A stretch of 53,342 nt of DNA, from assembly GCF_000787775.1 (NCBI RefSeq), contig NZ_BBPM01000014.1, positions 109,480 to 162,821 on the forward strand, written 5' to 3'. The notes below the pieces were generated by a model. It was not told the DNA's origin. It ran no database searches and saw only the letters and a program-made list of their open reading frames with translations. The position numbers and the translations under genes were made by a program. Shown here piece by piece: positions 23,300 through 31,733 of the stretch (the first letter of the stretch is position 1; each line of letters begins with the position of its first letter). The DNA comes from Streptacidiphilus carbonis. Its GTDB lineage: Bacteria; Actinomycetota; Actinomycetes; Streptomycetales; Streptomycetaceae.

Positions 23300-25432
23300 C
23301 TAGACAACGGTCAGATGCACCAACGCGCTGGCCCAGTCGCCCTCCGGGAGCTCCAGCGGAAGCCCCCGCGCCAGCAGCACCGCGCCGTGGTGCAGCCGGC
23401 CGCTGGCCGCCTCGCGGTAGCGGGCCTCGGGTCGCAGCCCGCGCAGCCGCAGCACCGGCGCGCCCTCGCCCATGGAGCGTGAGCGCCGGTAGGCCAGGAC
23501 CGCCGTCCCGGTCCCGTCCTCCGCCACGAACTGGACCGCGCTCAGCTCCTGCTCGGGCCCGCGCAACCGGTACTGCAGCCCCTGCTGCACCAGCGGCCGG
23601 ACCGTCTTGTACGCGGCGACCAGCTCCGCGGCCCGCGCCAGCTCCTCCTTGGTCCACTCGGACAGGTCCCCGCCGATGCCCAGTGCCCCGGCCATCGCGG
23701 AGTGGAACCGGAAGTCCAGCGGGGTGCTGCGGCGGGTGAACGGGTTGGGGCTGTCGGTCACCCAGGCGCCCATCACCTGGGCGGGGTACAGCTGCGAGAA
23801 GCCGTACTGGATGTGCAGCCGGTCCGCCGGGTCGGTGTTGTCCGAGGTCCACACCTGGTCGGTACGGGCCAGCAGGCCGAGGTCGATCCGTCCGCCGCCG
23901 CTGGCGCAGTCCTCGATCCTGACCGCCGGGTGGTCGGCGCGGAGCCGGTCCAGGACGGCGTAGAGGTTGCGGGTGTAGTCGGCCCAGAGCCGGTCGTCGC
24001 CGCCCTCGCCGACCGGTCCGGCCTCGGTGAAGGGACGGTTCATGTCCCACTTGAGGAAGTCGATGGCGTTGTCGCGCAGCAGTCCGTCGATGGTGGCGTG
24101 CAGCCAGTCCGCCACCTCCGGCCTGGCCAGGTTGAGCACCAGCTGGTTGCGCATTTCGGTGCGGTGCCGGTGCGGCTGGTGCAGTACCCAGTCCGGGTGG
24201 GCCCGGTAGAGGTCGCTGTCGGGGTTGGTCATCTCCGGCTCGACCCACAGGCCGAACTCCATGCCCAGGCCGTGCACATGGTCGATCAGCGGGGCGAGGC
24301 CGTCCGGGAAGCGGTCGGGGTTGGGCGTCCAGTCGCCGAGCCCGGCGGCGTCATGGGTACGGGAGCCGAACCAGCCGTCGTCCATGACGAACAGCTCGAC
24401 GCCCATCGCGGCGGCGCGGTCGGCCAGCGCCTTCTGGTTCTCCAGGCCGATGTCGAAGAAGGTGGCCTCCCAGGAGTTGTAGAGCACCGGGCGCAACTCG
24501 TCCGGGTGGGGCAGCACCTGGGAGCGGATGTGCCGGTGCCAGGCGCGGCTGGCCGCGCCGAAGCCGCCCTCGCTGTAGAGGCCCAGGCTGGCCGGGGTCT
24601 CCAACTCCTCGCCGGGGGCCAGCAGATGCACCGTCGGGGTGTGCTGGGCGCCGGCTGACATCAGCACCTCGTCCCCCGCCAGGCGCTGCAGGGTGAGCTG
24701 CCAACTGCCGCTCCAGGCCAGGGCGCAGCCGTAGACCGCACCTTCGGTCTCGGTCGCGGTGCCGTCGTCCAGCATGGCCCACGGCTGCGACTGGTGGCCA
24801 CTCACACCCCGACGGCTGGTCAGCACGGTCTCGCCGTAGGCGAGTTCGGTGCGGGTCAGCTGGCTCTCGGCGGCCCACTGGCCGTGCACCTGGCTGAGCC
24901 GGTAGCCGTCCAGCGGCGGCAGCACCCAGGTGGCCGAGTCGGCGCGCAGCACCGACACCGGCTCCGTCCCCGCGGCGCCGGTGTGCCGCAGCCGCACCCG
25001 GCGCTCGATGACATCGCTGCCGGGGCGCAGCAGATAGCGGGTCTCTACCGACAGCGGGTAGTGGCGGTCGGCGAAGTCCAGGACCAGTTCGACCGAGCCG
25101 GCGGCGGACTCGATCCGGTGGCCCGTCAGTTCCAGTTCCAGGTCCCGGGTTCCGTCGGCGAAGCGGACCTGGATGCCGGCGTGGCCGAAGCGCGCGCCAC
25201 CCGCCGCCGCGAGGTCGAGCCGCCCGTCGGCGGCCACCTGGTGGCCGCGGTGGATCGGCGCCGGGAGGTCGAGCAGCGAGGCGGCCTGCTCCGGGTCCAG
25301 CCGCGGGCCCCAGTGCAGGCCGTGCAGCAGGCCCTCGGGGTCGAGGTGCAGGACGTAGCTGGCCGCGGGTCCGCTGAGGATCCAGAGCTGCTGATCGGGG
25401 ACGTGGACGATCTGCGGCACGACGACTCCCAT
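23300..25432 (-). CDS. Alpha-galactosidase, GH36
   Basis: 710 residues, typical GH36 length. An N-terminal beta-sandwich is followed by the TIM barrel, with the substrate-binding MDDGWFGSRTHDAAGLGDW, the nucleophile Asp in DFLKWDMNRPF and the acid/base Asp in WTSDNTDP, plus EDCASGGGRIDLGLL. It releases galactose from melibiose/raffinose-type alpha-galactosides. No signal peptide is present, so it acts on imported oligosaccharides. ATG 25432 has a weak ribosome site; a GTG four codons later (25420) follows GGGAG at five bases and may be the true start. Confidence 0.94.
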   Translation of the reverse strand: MGVVVPQIVHVPDQQLWILSGPAASYVLHLDPEGLLHGLHWGPRLDPEQAASLLDLPAPIHRGHQVAADGRLDLAAAGGARFGHAGIQVRFADGTRDLELELTGHRIESAAGSVELVLDFADRHYPLSVETRYLLRPGSDVIERRVRLRHTGAAGTEPVSVLRADSATWVLPPLDGYRLSQVHGQWAAESQLTRTELAYGETVLTSRRGVSGHQSQPWAMLDDGTATETEGAVYGCALAWSGSWQLTLQRLAGDEVLMSAGAQHTPTVHLLAPGEELETPASLGLYSEGGFGAASRAWHRHIRSQVLPHPDELRPVLYNSWEATFFDIGLENQKALADRAAAMGVELFVMDDGWFGSRTHDAAGLGDWTPNPDRFPDGLAPLIDHVHGLGMEFGLWVEPEMTNPDSDLYRAHPDWVLHQPHRHRTEMRNQLVLNLARPEVADWLHATIDGLLRDNAIDFLKWDMNRPFTEAGPVGEGGDDRLWADYTRNLYAVLDRLRADHPAVRIEDCASGGGRIDLGLLARTDQVWTSDNTDPADRLHIQYGFSQLYPAQVMGAWVTDSPNPFTRRSTPLDFRFHSAMAGALGIGGDLSEWTKEELARAAELVAAYKTVRPLVQQGLQYRLRGPEQELSAVQFVAEDGTGTAVLAYRRSRSMGEGAPVLRLRGLRPEARYREAASGRLHHGAVLLARGLPLELPEGDWASALVHLTVV

Positions 25433-25519
25433 GTTCGGCCGGGCTGCCTGACTGGTACTGACAGATCAGAACAGAGGACCGAAACAGTAGTCAACAGACC
25501 TCAACACCCAACTTGATCG

Positions 25520-26257
25520 TCAGGAGCTCCAGGTCCGGCTCGGCGCGGCCACCGCCGCGGCGATCAGGGCGTGCAGCCTGTGGCCGACCTGCTCGGCGTC
25601 GGGCAGCGGCTCACCGAAGGCCAGCCGGACGTCCCGATGGGCGTCGGCGTACTCCAGCCGCAGCACGATGCCGTACCGGTCGAGCGCGTACGGCACAAGG
25701 CGGCGGGCGCCACGGAGCAGTCGCGGGCCGATCAGTCCGGTCAGCGCCGCCACATGGTCCTGGTGGTCCTCGTCCAGGTGCAGCAGCAGCGCCGCCTCGA
25801 CGGTCGCCAGCGGGTCCGGCTCGGCCCGGACCAGCTCGGCCGGGTCCACCAGCACCTCGGCCCCGCCGGTGTCGAGGACGACCTGGCGCACATCCAGGCG
25901 CAGCAGCCGCAGCCCGTCCCGGGTCGGCCGGGAGGCCCGCAGCCGGCCGGCGACGCAGACCTGGGCGCGGACCCGGCTGCCGGCCGGGAGCGGGGCCAGG
26001 TCGGTCCACTCCAGCAGCACCGGCAGTCCGGCCGAGCCCGCGATCGCCGTCTCCCGGGTGAGCCGGCACTCGGCCGGGGCCCGCACCGCCAGGCCGGCCG
26101 CGTCGGCGACCAGCAGGTCGCAGCCGTGCAGATCGTGGCGGCCGCCATTGGCGGCGGCCGTCAACGAGGTGGCTGCCTGCAGCACGCTGCGCACCCGCTC
26201 GGCGTCGGTGGGCTCGACGGACGGGACAGCGTCGACGGCGCTCTCGGCAGGCCTCAT
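25520..26257 (-). CDS. DUF2470-domain protein under iron control
   Basis: 245 residues. The C-terminal part, ATVEAALLLHLDEDHQDHVAALTGLIG onward (about 158-240), is the DUF2470 domain, found at the C-terminus of HugZ-type haem-degrading flavoprotein-like proteins. The N-terminal part (about 25-150) is a beta-rich split-barrel-like region. A near-perfect iron box lies directly upstream, so expression under iron limitation by a DtxR/DmdR-type repressor is expected. That context suggests haem or siderophore-iron use in the cytosol, but no biochemical role is proven. GGAGG stands six bases from the ATG. Confidence 0.87.
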   Translation of the reverse strand: MRPAESAVDAVPSVEPTDAERVRSVLQAATSLTAAANGGRHDLHGCDLLVADAAGLAVRAPAECRLTRETAIAGSAGLPVLLEWTDLAPLPAGSRVRAQVCVAGRLRASRPTRDGLRLLRLDVRQVVLDTGGAEVLVDPAELVRAEPDPLATVEAALLLHLDEDHQDHVAALTGLIGPRLLRGARRLVPYALDRYGIVLRLEYADAHRDVRLAFGEPLPDAEQVGHRLHALIAAAVAAPSRTWSS

Positions 26258-26273
26258 TCAGTCCTCCATTTGA

Positions 26274-26292
26274 TTAGGTAAGGCTTACCTTA
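26274..26292 (-). promoter_or_regulatory. Iron box (DtxR/IdeR/DmdR operator)
   Basis: TTAGGTAAGGCTTACCTTA is a 19-bp near-perfect palindrome matching the actinobacterial iron-box consensus TWAGGTWAGSCTWACCTWA at essentially every position. It ends 16 bp upstream of the DUF2470 start codon, overlapping where the promoter must lie. The Fe2+-loaded repressor would block transcription. Confidence 0.88.
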
Positions 26293-26334
26293 GCTAACAG
26301 GAGATGGGGTGCCAACCTCGACTCGCGGTTCCAC

Positions 26335-27459
26335 TCACGGATTGATGGCGAGGAACACGAACGCCGCCAGCAGCACCAGGTGCACCCCGCCCTGCAGCCG
26401 GGTGGCCCGGCCCGGCACCACGGTGAGGATGCTGACCACCACCGTCAGCCCCAGCAGCACCAGTTGGGTGGCGCCGAGCCCCAGCAGCAGCGGCCCCTTG
26501 AGCCAGACGGTGGCCACCGCGATGGCCGGGATGGTGAGCCCGATGCTGGCCATCGCCGAGCCGTAGGCGAGGTTGAGGCTGATCTGGACCCGGTGCCGGT
26601 GGGCCGCGCGCACCGCCGCCAGCGTCTCCGGGGCCAGCACCAGCAGGGCGATGATCACGCCGACGAAGGACTGCGGGAAGCCGACCGCCGCCACCGCGTC
26701 CTCGATGGTGTGCGACTCGACCTTGGCCAGTCCGACCACGTCGACCAGGGCCACCAGCAGCAGCACCAGGCTGAGGTAGGCGGCCCTGGCAGTGGTCGGG
26801 CCCGCGTGCGACTCCGACTCGGGCCGCTCGGGCTGCCCGGGCCGCCTGGGGGCCTCCGGCAGGGCCACCGGCAGGAAGAAGTCGCGGTGCCGGCCCGCCT
26901 GGGTGGACACGAAGAGCAGGTAGAGCACCAACGAGGCCAGCGCGGCGAAGGTGAGCTGGGTGGAGGAGAACTCCGGCCCGGGCGCGCTGGTGGTGAAGGT
27001 CGGCAGCGCCAGACTCAGCGCGCTGAGGGCGGCCACGGTTGCCAGCGCCGCCCCGGTGCCCTCCGGATTGAACAGGGCCATCCCGTGGCGCAGCGCGCCG
27101 ACCAGCAGCGAGATCCCGACGATGCCGTTGGTGGTGATCATCACGGCGGCGAAGACGGTGTCCCTGGCCAGCGAGTCGGTGTCGCCGCCCCCCGAGACCA
27201 TCAGGGTGACGATCAGCGCCACCTCGATCACCGTCACCGCCACCGCGAGCACCAGCGACCCGAACGGTTCGCCGACGCGGTGCGCGACAACCTCGGCATG
27301 GTGCACCGCCGAGAGCACCGCAGCCGCCAGCACCGCCGCGATCACGACGGCCAGCACGGGGTCGATGTGCCGCCCCCAGGTCAGCACCAGCAGGACCAGC
27401 GCGATCGCCGGGGCGATGACCGTCCAGGAGAGGAAGGGCGAGCGACGGGAGTCCGACAT
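26335..27459 (-). CDS. chaA: ChaA-type Ca2+ (Na+)/H+ antiporter
   Basis: 374 residues with about ten TM helices in two homologous halves separated by a cytoplasmic loop rich in Pro/Glu (about 185-210). Each half carries an acidic motif: VAVTVIEVALIVTLM and VLAPETLAAVRAA, the ion-coordinating Glu residues of the CaCA/ChaA family. The final segment returns to hydrophobic helices ending FVFLAINP. It would extrude calcium, sodium or potassium in exchange for protons. The gene is single; an 11/10-bp inverted repeat lies immediately upstream (27463-27512). Confidence 0.9.
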   Translation of the reverse strand: MSDSRRSPFLSWTVIAPAIALVLLVLTWGRHIDPVLAVVIAAVLAAAVLSAVHHAEVVAHRVGEPFGSLVLAVAVTVIEVALIVTLMVSGGGDTDSLARDTVFAAVMITTNGIVGISLLVGALRHGMALFNPEGTGAALATVAALSALSLALPTFTTSAPGPEFSSTQLTFAALASLVLYLLFVSTQAGRHRDFFLPVALPEAPRRPGQPERPESESHAGPTTARAAYLSLVLLLVALVDVVGLAKVESHTIEDAVAAVGFPQSFVGVIIALLVLAPETLAAVRAAHRHRVQISLNLAYGSAMASIGLTIPAIAVATVWLKGPLLLGLGATQLVLLGLTVVVSILTVVPGRATRLQGGVHLVLLAAFVFLAINP

Positions 27460-27462
27460 GGA

Positions 27463-27512
27463 GTCAGACTGTCACAGCAGAACCGGCATTCAGGATATTG
27501 AGGACAGCTGAC
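27463..27512. promoter_or_regulatory. Spaced inverted repeat upstream of the antiporter gene
   Basis: GTCAGACTGTC (27463-27473) is the inverted counterpart of GACAGCTGAC (27503-27512) with one bulged base and a 29-bp spacer. The first arm abuts the antiporter start codon, so an mRNA hairpin or a paired operator are both possible. Confidence 0.35.
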
Positions 27513-27546
27513 GCCCCGTCCTGCCTCCCGCCGCCCTGCCGTCGGC

Positions 27547-27792
27547 TCAGGAGTGGCCCGGATGGCCGGCGTGCACCGTGTTGACCGCGACCACGATGGC
27601 GACCACCACCAGCAGCACCGCCACCAGGTCCGGTCCGACCGCCGCTCGGGCCGGGTGCTTGGAGCAGCGCTTGAAGTAGCCCTTGGCGGGGTTTCGGCAG
27701 CGGGTCCTGGTGGCCCGGTCGTAGGCTCCGCAGCGACGCGTCAGCCCCATGGAAGCCCCCCACAGCAGTGCGATGACGATCAGTATGATCAT
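27547..27792 (-). CDS. Small membrane protein with Cys/His cluster
   Basis: 81 residues. TM1 (residues 1-15) is followed by a basic cytoplasmic or outer segment with three Cys and one His (CGAYDRATRTRCRNP, then RCSKH), a pattern common in small actinobacterial zinc-ribbon or treble-clef pieces, and then TM2 (about 55-72). A final His-containing tail (HAGHPGHS) follows. Start chosen at ATG 27792, because the longer frame from 27843 adds only charged unconserved residues. Function unknown; zinc or metal binding is inferred from the residues. Confidence 0.65.
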   Translation of the reverse strand: MIILIVIALLWGASMGLTRRCGAYDRATRTRCRNPAKGYFKRCSKHPARAAVGPDLVAVLLVVVAIVVAVNTVHAGHPGHS

Positions 27793-27860
27793 CGCCCGCC
27801 CCCTCTCCTCCTCCCCAGGTCTTCCCGAGAGCGCCTGGGCCACACCTCGGGCGGAGGCGT

Positions 27861-28562
27861 TCAGACCGCGCCGACGGCCTTGCCCGCCTTCGCCCAGTTC
27901 TGCCGGAGGGTGTCCAGGTAGGTCTGGGCCATCGAGCCGAGCTTCACCCCACGCGCGAAGGCCCGCATGTTGGAGCCGCCGGTGTTGTAGCCGAGGGCCA
28001 GCAGCTCGTCCTGGGTCAGGCTGGTGGAACGGTCCGCCGCCGGGGGCAGCTGCGCCTTGAGGTCGTGCAGGAACCAGGCCTCGGCCTCGATCGCCAGGTC
28101 GGGACGGTCCGGCAGCTCGGTCCAGCTGCGCCCGGCGAAGTCGCGGCCCTGCTTGGTCTCGTCGAAGGCCGCCTCGTGCATATTGGCGATCCCGAAGGAG
28201 GCGGTCGGCTTCAGCTTCTGCCAGGCCCGCTCGGTGACCGCGTCGTGCGGCTTGTAGGACTCGTTGTAGAGGATCGCCATCAGCAGCTGCGGGTCGATCC
28301 CGGCCTGCTTGCCGTACTTGACGGCGTCGGCGGCGTAGTCCGCCGGATCGTAGGGCTCGATCACCCCGGTGGCCGGCACGGACGCCGACGCCGAGGCGCT
28401 CCCGGACCCGTGCGCCGCGGAGGCCGCCGACCCCGACGGTGCCGCTGCCGCCGTCCCCGAGTCATGGCCGCCGCCGGGCCGGACGATCCAGCCGATCACC
28501 ACGACCGCCGCCAGCACCAGGAACCAGCCCCACCGCGACCGCTGCTTCTGCCCGCCCGGCAT
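27861..28562 (-). CDS. Secreted/anchored lysozyme-like (SLT-type) protein
   Basis: 233 residues. A basic N-terminus and a single TM or signal anchor (about 12-27) precede an Ala/Ser linker (about 35-65). The globular domain begins YAADAVKYGKQAGIDPQLLMAILYNES, whose NES Glu fits the catalytic acid of lytic transglycosylases, followed by TASFGIANMHEAAF, the usual second motif. Such proteins cut peptidoglycan outside the membrane. Family match is by motif only, so a non-enzymatic lysozyme-fold protein cannot be excluded. Confidence 0.8.
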   Translation of the reverse strand: MPGGQKQRSRWGWFLVLAAVVVIGWIVRPGGGHDSGTAAAAPSGSAASAAHGSGSASASASVPATGVIEPYDPADYAADAVKYGKQAGIDPQLLMAILYNESYKPHDAVTERAWQKLKPTASFGIANMHEAAFDETKQGRDFAGRSWTELPDRPDLAIEAEAWFLHDLKAQLPPAADRSTSLTQDELLALGYNTGGSNMRAFARGVKLGSMAQTYLDTLRQNWAKAGKAVGAV

Positions 28563-28662
28563 CGTCCACCTCCCGCTGCTCCACTGCGCCGCTGCTCACA
28601 CCTGTCGCCGGGCGACGACCCGGTACCTGGCAACCTATCTCCTGCCTGGCAGACTCTCGGCC

Positions 28663-29433
28663 ATGAACGACAGAAGGATGATCTGCGTCGTCGGCATCGG
28701 CGCGGGCGACCCGGACCACCTCACCCTGCAGGCGGTCAAGGCGCTCAACCGGGCCGAGGTGTTCTTCCTGCTCGACAAGGGCGAGCAGAAGTCCGACCTG
28801 ACCCGGCTGCGCGAATCCATCCTGGACCAGCACGTCGATCACCCCTACCGCGTGGTGCAGGCCGCCGACCCCGAGCGCGACCGAGGCGCCGCCACCCCCG
28901 GCTACACCCCGGCCGTCGACGACTGGCGCAGCCGCCGAGCCGACATCTACGAACACCTCGTCAGGGACGAGCTGCCGGAAGGCGGCTGCGGCGCCTTCCT
29001 GGTCTGGGGCGACCCCGCCCTCTACGACAGCACGCTGGCGATCCTGGAGGAGGTGCGCGGGCGCGGCTCGGTCGACTTCGACTACGAGGTGGTCCCGGGC
29101 ATCAGCAGCGTCTCCGCGCTGGCCGCCCGGCACCGCACCGGTCTGAACCGGGTGGGCCGGCCGTTCCAGGTCACCACCGGACGCAGACTGGCCGAGGCCG
29201 GCGGACTGCCGGAGGGCGTGGACGACCTGGTGGTGATGCTGGACGCGCGCCAGTCCTTCGCCGGAATCGATCCGGAGCTGGAGATCTTCTGGGGCGCCTA
29301 CATCGGCACCCCCGACGAGATCCTGGTCTCCGGGAAACTCGCCGAGGTGGCCGAGCGCATCCTGGCGCTGCGGGCGGAGGCCAGGACCCGCAAGGGCTGG
29401 ATCATGGACACCTATCTGCTGCGCCGGCCGTGA
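28663..29433 (+). CDS. cobF: Precorrin-6A synthase (deacetylating)
   Basis: 256 residues, a tetrapyrrole methylase. The N-terminal MICVVGIGAGDPDHLTLQA is the family SAM-binding loop, FLVWGDPALYDST the second glycine motif, and YEVVPGISSVSALAA the third. The long ALNRAEVFFLLDKGEQK variant is specific to CobF, which methylates C1 of precorrin-5 with loss of acetate in the aerobic cobalamin pathway. Its stop overlaps the cobK start (GTGA). I looked for a cobalamin riboswitch in the 100 bp upstream and saw none. No good ribosome-binding site precedes ATG 28663. Confidence 0.94.
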   Translation: MNDRRMICVVGIGAGDPDHLTLQAVKALNRAEVFFLLDKGEQKSDLTRLRESILDQHVDHPYRVVQAADPERDRGAATPGYTPAVDDWRSRRADIYEHLVRDELPEGGCGAFLVWGDPALYDSTLAILEEVRGRGSVDFDYEVVPGISSVSALAARHRTGLNRVGRPFQVTTGRRLAEAGGLPEGVDDLVVMLDARQSFAGIDPELEIFWGAYIGTPDEILVSGKLAEVAERILALRAEARTRKGWIMDTYLLRRP

Positions 29434-30194
29434 CGACCGGGCGGCGCGACCGGCCGGCCCACGTCCTGATCCTCGGCGGCACCGCCCAGGCCAGACAACT
29501 GGCCGAGGAGCTCGCCGACGACCCGTCGCTGACGGTGACCAGCTCGCTCGCGGGCCGGGTGGCCGAGCCGCTGCTGCCCGCCGGACAGGTCAGGACCGGC
29601 GGCTTCGGCGGCGCCGACGGCCTGGCCGACTGGCTGCGCGGGCACCGGGTCGCGGCGCTCGTCGACGCCACCCATCCCTTCGCCGCCGCCATCAGCGCCA
29701 ACGCGGCCGCAGCGGCTGCGGCGACGGCCGTCCCGCTGCTGGCGCTGCGCAGGCCCGGCTGGACCGCCGGTCCGGGCGACCGGTGGCATCCGGTCGACTC
29801 GCTGGAGGCAGCGGCGGAGCTGTTGCCGTCACTGGGCGCGGACCGACGGGTGTTCCTCAGCACCGGCCGGGGCGGGCTGGCGGCCTTCGCCGGGCTGCCG
29901 CAGCAGTTCCTGCTGCGCTCCGTCGACCCGCCCGGGCCACCGCTGCCGACCGCGGTCGAGGTCCTGCTCGACCGCGGCCCGTTCACCCTGGGCGGCGAGC
30001 GCGAGCTGCTCCGCGAGCACCGCATCGACATCCTGGTCACCAGGGACAGCGGCGGCGCGGCCACCGCCCCCAAGCTGACCGCCGCCCGCGAAGCCGGGAT
30101 CCCGGTGGTCGTGGTGCGCCGCCCGGCCCCGCCCCCCGGTGTCCCGGTGGTCGCCGACACCGCCGCCGCCCGGGTCTGGCTGCGCGGCCGGTAG
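29430..30194 (+). CDS. cobK: Precorrin-6A reductase
   Basis: 254 residues. HVLILGGTAQARQLAEEL is the N-terminal nucleotide-binding motif, VDATHPFAAAISANA and FLSTGRGGLAAFAGL are CobK hallmarks, and TRDSGGAATAPKLTAAREAG near the C-terminus completes the family pattern. The enzyme reduces precorrin-6A with NADPH in aerobic corrin-ring synthesis, directly after CobF. The GTG at 29430 overlaps the cobF stop, so the two are co-translated. No other cob gene is in the window. Confidence 0.94.
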   Translation: MTTGRRDRPAHVLILGGTAQARQLAEELADDPSLTVTSSLAGRVAEPLLPAGQVRTGGFGGADGLADWLRGHRVAALVDATHPFAAAISANAAAAAAATAVPLLALRRPGWTAGPGDRWHPVDSLEAAAELLPSLGADRRVFLSTGRGGLAAFAGLPQQFLLRSVDPPGPPLPTAVEVLLDRGPFTLGGERELLREHRIDILVTRDSGGAATAPKLTAAREAGIPVVVVRRPAPPPGVPVVADTAAARVWLRGR

Positions 30195-30333
30195 CGCTGT
30201 GGATCCTCTGTGGAATCGCTGAACCCGCATCCCCGCCTGCGCGTACCTCAGGGTGCGGACCCGCTTCGGCGGGCCGGTGGACCGGCTGCGACGCAGAGGG
30301 CGCGGCGGCGGTCCCGGCAGAAGAAGATCCGTC

Positions 30334-30882
30334 ATGCTCAAGAAGAACAGCGTTGTCACCGGAATCCTCGCAGCGGGTGCCGTCGCCGCCCTCGCGGCCG
30401 GCTGTTCCAGCAGCGGTACCAGCAACGGCTCCTCGTCGCCTGCCGCGACGAGCGGGTCCGCGGCGGCCGGCGGCGCCGCGCTGCACACCGCCTCCTCCCC
30501 CGACGGCCAGATCCTGGTCGACGCATCGGGACGGGCGCTCTACCTGTTCGAGGCCGACACCGGCACCACCTCCAACTGCAACGGCCCCTGCGCCGTGGCC
30601 TGGCCTCCTGACCACGCCACCGGGAAGCCCACCAGCAGCGGCCTCACCGCCTCCATGGTCGGAACCAGCACCAGGGCCGACAAGTCGACCCAGGCCACCT
30701 ACAACGGCCATCCGCTGTACTACTTCCAGAAGGACACCAAGGCCGGGGACATCAACGGGCAGGGCCTGACCGCTTTCGGCGGCGCCTGGTACCTGGTCGC
30801 CCCCAACGGCACCGCGGTCACCGGCAGCGGGTCCGCACCGAGCACCTCACCCAGCACCTCCGGCGGTGGCGGCGGCTACTGA
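30334..30882 (+). CDS. Secreted lipoprotein with COG4315 repeats
   Basis: 182 residues. Signal peptide with lipobox LAAGC (C24 lipidated), then a Ser/Gly linker. Two copies of the 'YLF...D / YYF..D' repeat follow: ILVDASGRALYLFEADTGTTSNC...GPCAVAWPP and YNGHPLYYFQKDTKAGDINGQGLTAFGGAWYLVAPNG, as in PF03640 lipoproteins. These are surface proteins of unknown, possibly redox-related, function; two conserved Cys (SNCNGPC) fit that idea. A Ser/Thr/Gly tail ends the protein. The ATG at 30334 opens the signal peptide. Confidence 0.9.
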   Translation: MLKKNSVVTGILAAGAVAALAAGCSSSGTSNGSSSPAATSGSAAAGGAALHTASSPDGQILVDASGRALYLFEADTGTTSNCNGPCAVAWPPDHATGKPTSSGLTASMVGTSTRADKSTQATYNGHPLYYFQKDTKAGDINGQGLTAFGGAWYLVAPNGTAVTGSGSAPSTSPSTSGGGGGY

Positions 30883-30940
30883 ACGGGCCGTCAAGCCGTC
30901 CACAACCGCCGGTCGGCACTGCGGGAGCGGTGGACCCAGC

Positions 30941-30966
30941 GCGGCGCCAGCAGCAGCCGGCGCCGC
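30941..30966 (+). terminator. GC-rich hairpin after the lipoprotein gene
   Basis: GCGGCGCC (30941-30948) pairs with GGCGCCGC (30959-30966) around a 10-base loop, about 60 bp behind the lipoprotein stop. Other GGCGCC-rich pairing follows up to about 31000. Possible terminator without U tract. Confidence 0.4.
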
Positions 30967-31066
30967 GCGGGGCCGCGGCGCCGGGACCGGCGCCGTCCGG
31001 ACCAACGTAACCGCCGTACGGGGGGATCGCCGGTTCAGCGCCCGCCCGTGGGGGAGGACTCCCTCC

Positions 31067-31696
31067 ATGGCAACCATCGGACTCATCGGCAGCGGCAACA
31101 TCGGCCAGGCCATCGCCAGGCAGGCGGTCGCCCACGGACACCACGTCGTCCTCAGCAACTCGCGCGGCCCGGAGACCCTGGCCGACCTCGTGTCGGCACT
31201 CGGTCCGCTGGCCAGCGCGGCCACGGCCGCGGAGGCGGGCGCGTCGGGCGACCTGGTCGTGGTCACCGTCCCGTTCAAGAACCACACCCGGATCCCGGCC
31301 GAGCCGCTGGGCGGCAAGACCGTGATCGACACCAACAACTACTACTTCGAACGGGACGGCCACTTCCCGGACATCGACAGCGGACAGGCCACGGTGAGCG
31401 GCATGCTCGCCGCGCACCTGCCCGACTCCAAGGTGGTCAAGGCGTTCAACAACATCGCCGCCCCGGCGATCGCGGAGGACGCCGCCCCGGCCGGCACCCC
31501 GGGCCGCCGCGCGCTGCCCATCGCCGGGGACGACGCCGAGGCCAAGAAGACCGTGGCCGCGCTGATCGAGGAGTTCGGCTTCGACGTGGTCGACGTCGGC
31601 CCCTTGGTCGAGGGCCGACGCTTCGACCGCGACAAGCCCGCCTACGGCCCGCGCCTCACCGCCGACCAGCTGCGGGAGGCGTTGGCGCAGGGCTGA
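31067..31696 (+). CDS. NAD(P)-binding F420-dependent-type oxidoreductase
   Basis: 209 residues. The N-terminal Rossmann motif ATIGLIGSGNIGQAIARQ is followed by VVLSNSRGPETL, whose Ser/Arg favour NADPH. DLVVVTVPFKNHTRIP, VIDTNNYYFERDG and VVKAFNNI are typical of the NADPH-dependent F420 reductase/ProC-like family. It probably shuttles hydride between NADP and F420 or reduces a small substrate; without a visible F420 pathway the assignment stays generic. GGGGAGGA precedes the ATG. Confidence 0.87.
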   Translation: MATIGLIGSGNIGQAIARQAVAHGHHVVLSNSRGPETLADLVSALGPLASAATAAEAGASGDLVVVTVPFKNHTRIPAEPLGGKTVIDTNNYYFERDGHFPDIDSGQATVSGMLAAHLPDSKVVKAFNNIAAPAIAEDAAPAGTPGRRALPIAGDDAEAKKTVAALIEEFGFDVVDVGPLVEGRRFDRDKPAYGPRLTADQLREALAQG

Positions 31697-31733
31697 GGCG
31701 CGGCGGAACCGCGGCTGGGCCGAACCTGCCCGG

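Noticed and set aside
28563-28662. Possible cobalamin riboswitch upstream of cobF
   Set aside because: The 100-bp gap is too short for the full structure and I could not find a B12-box-like segment.
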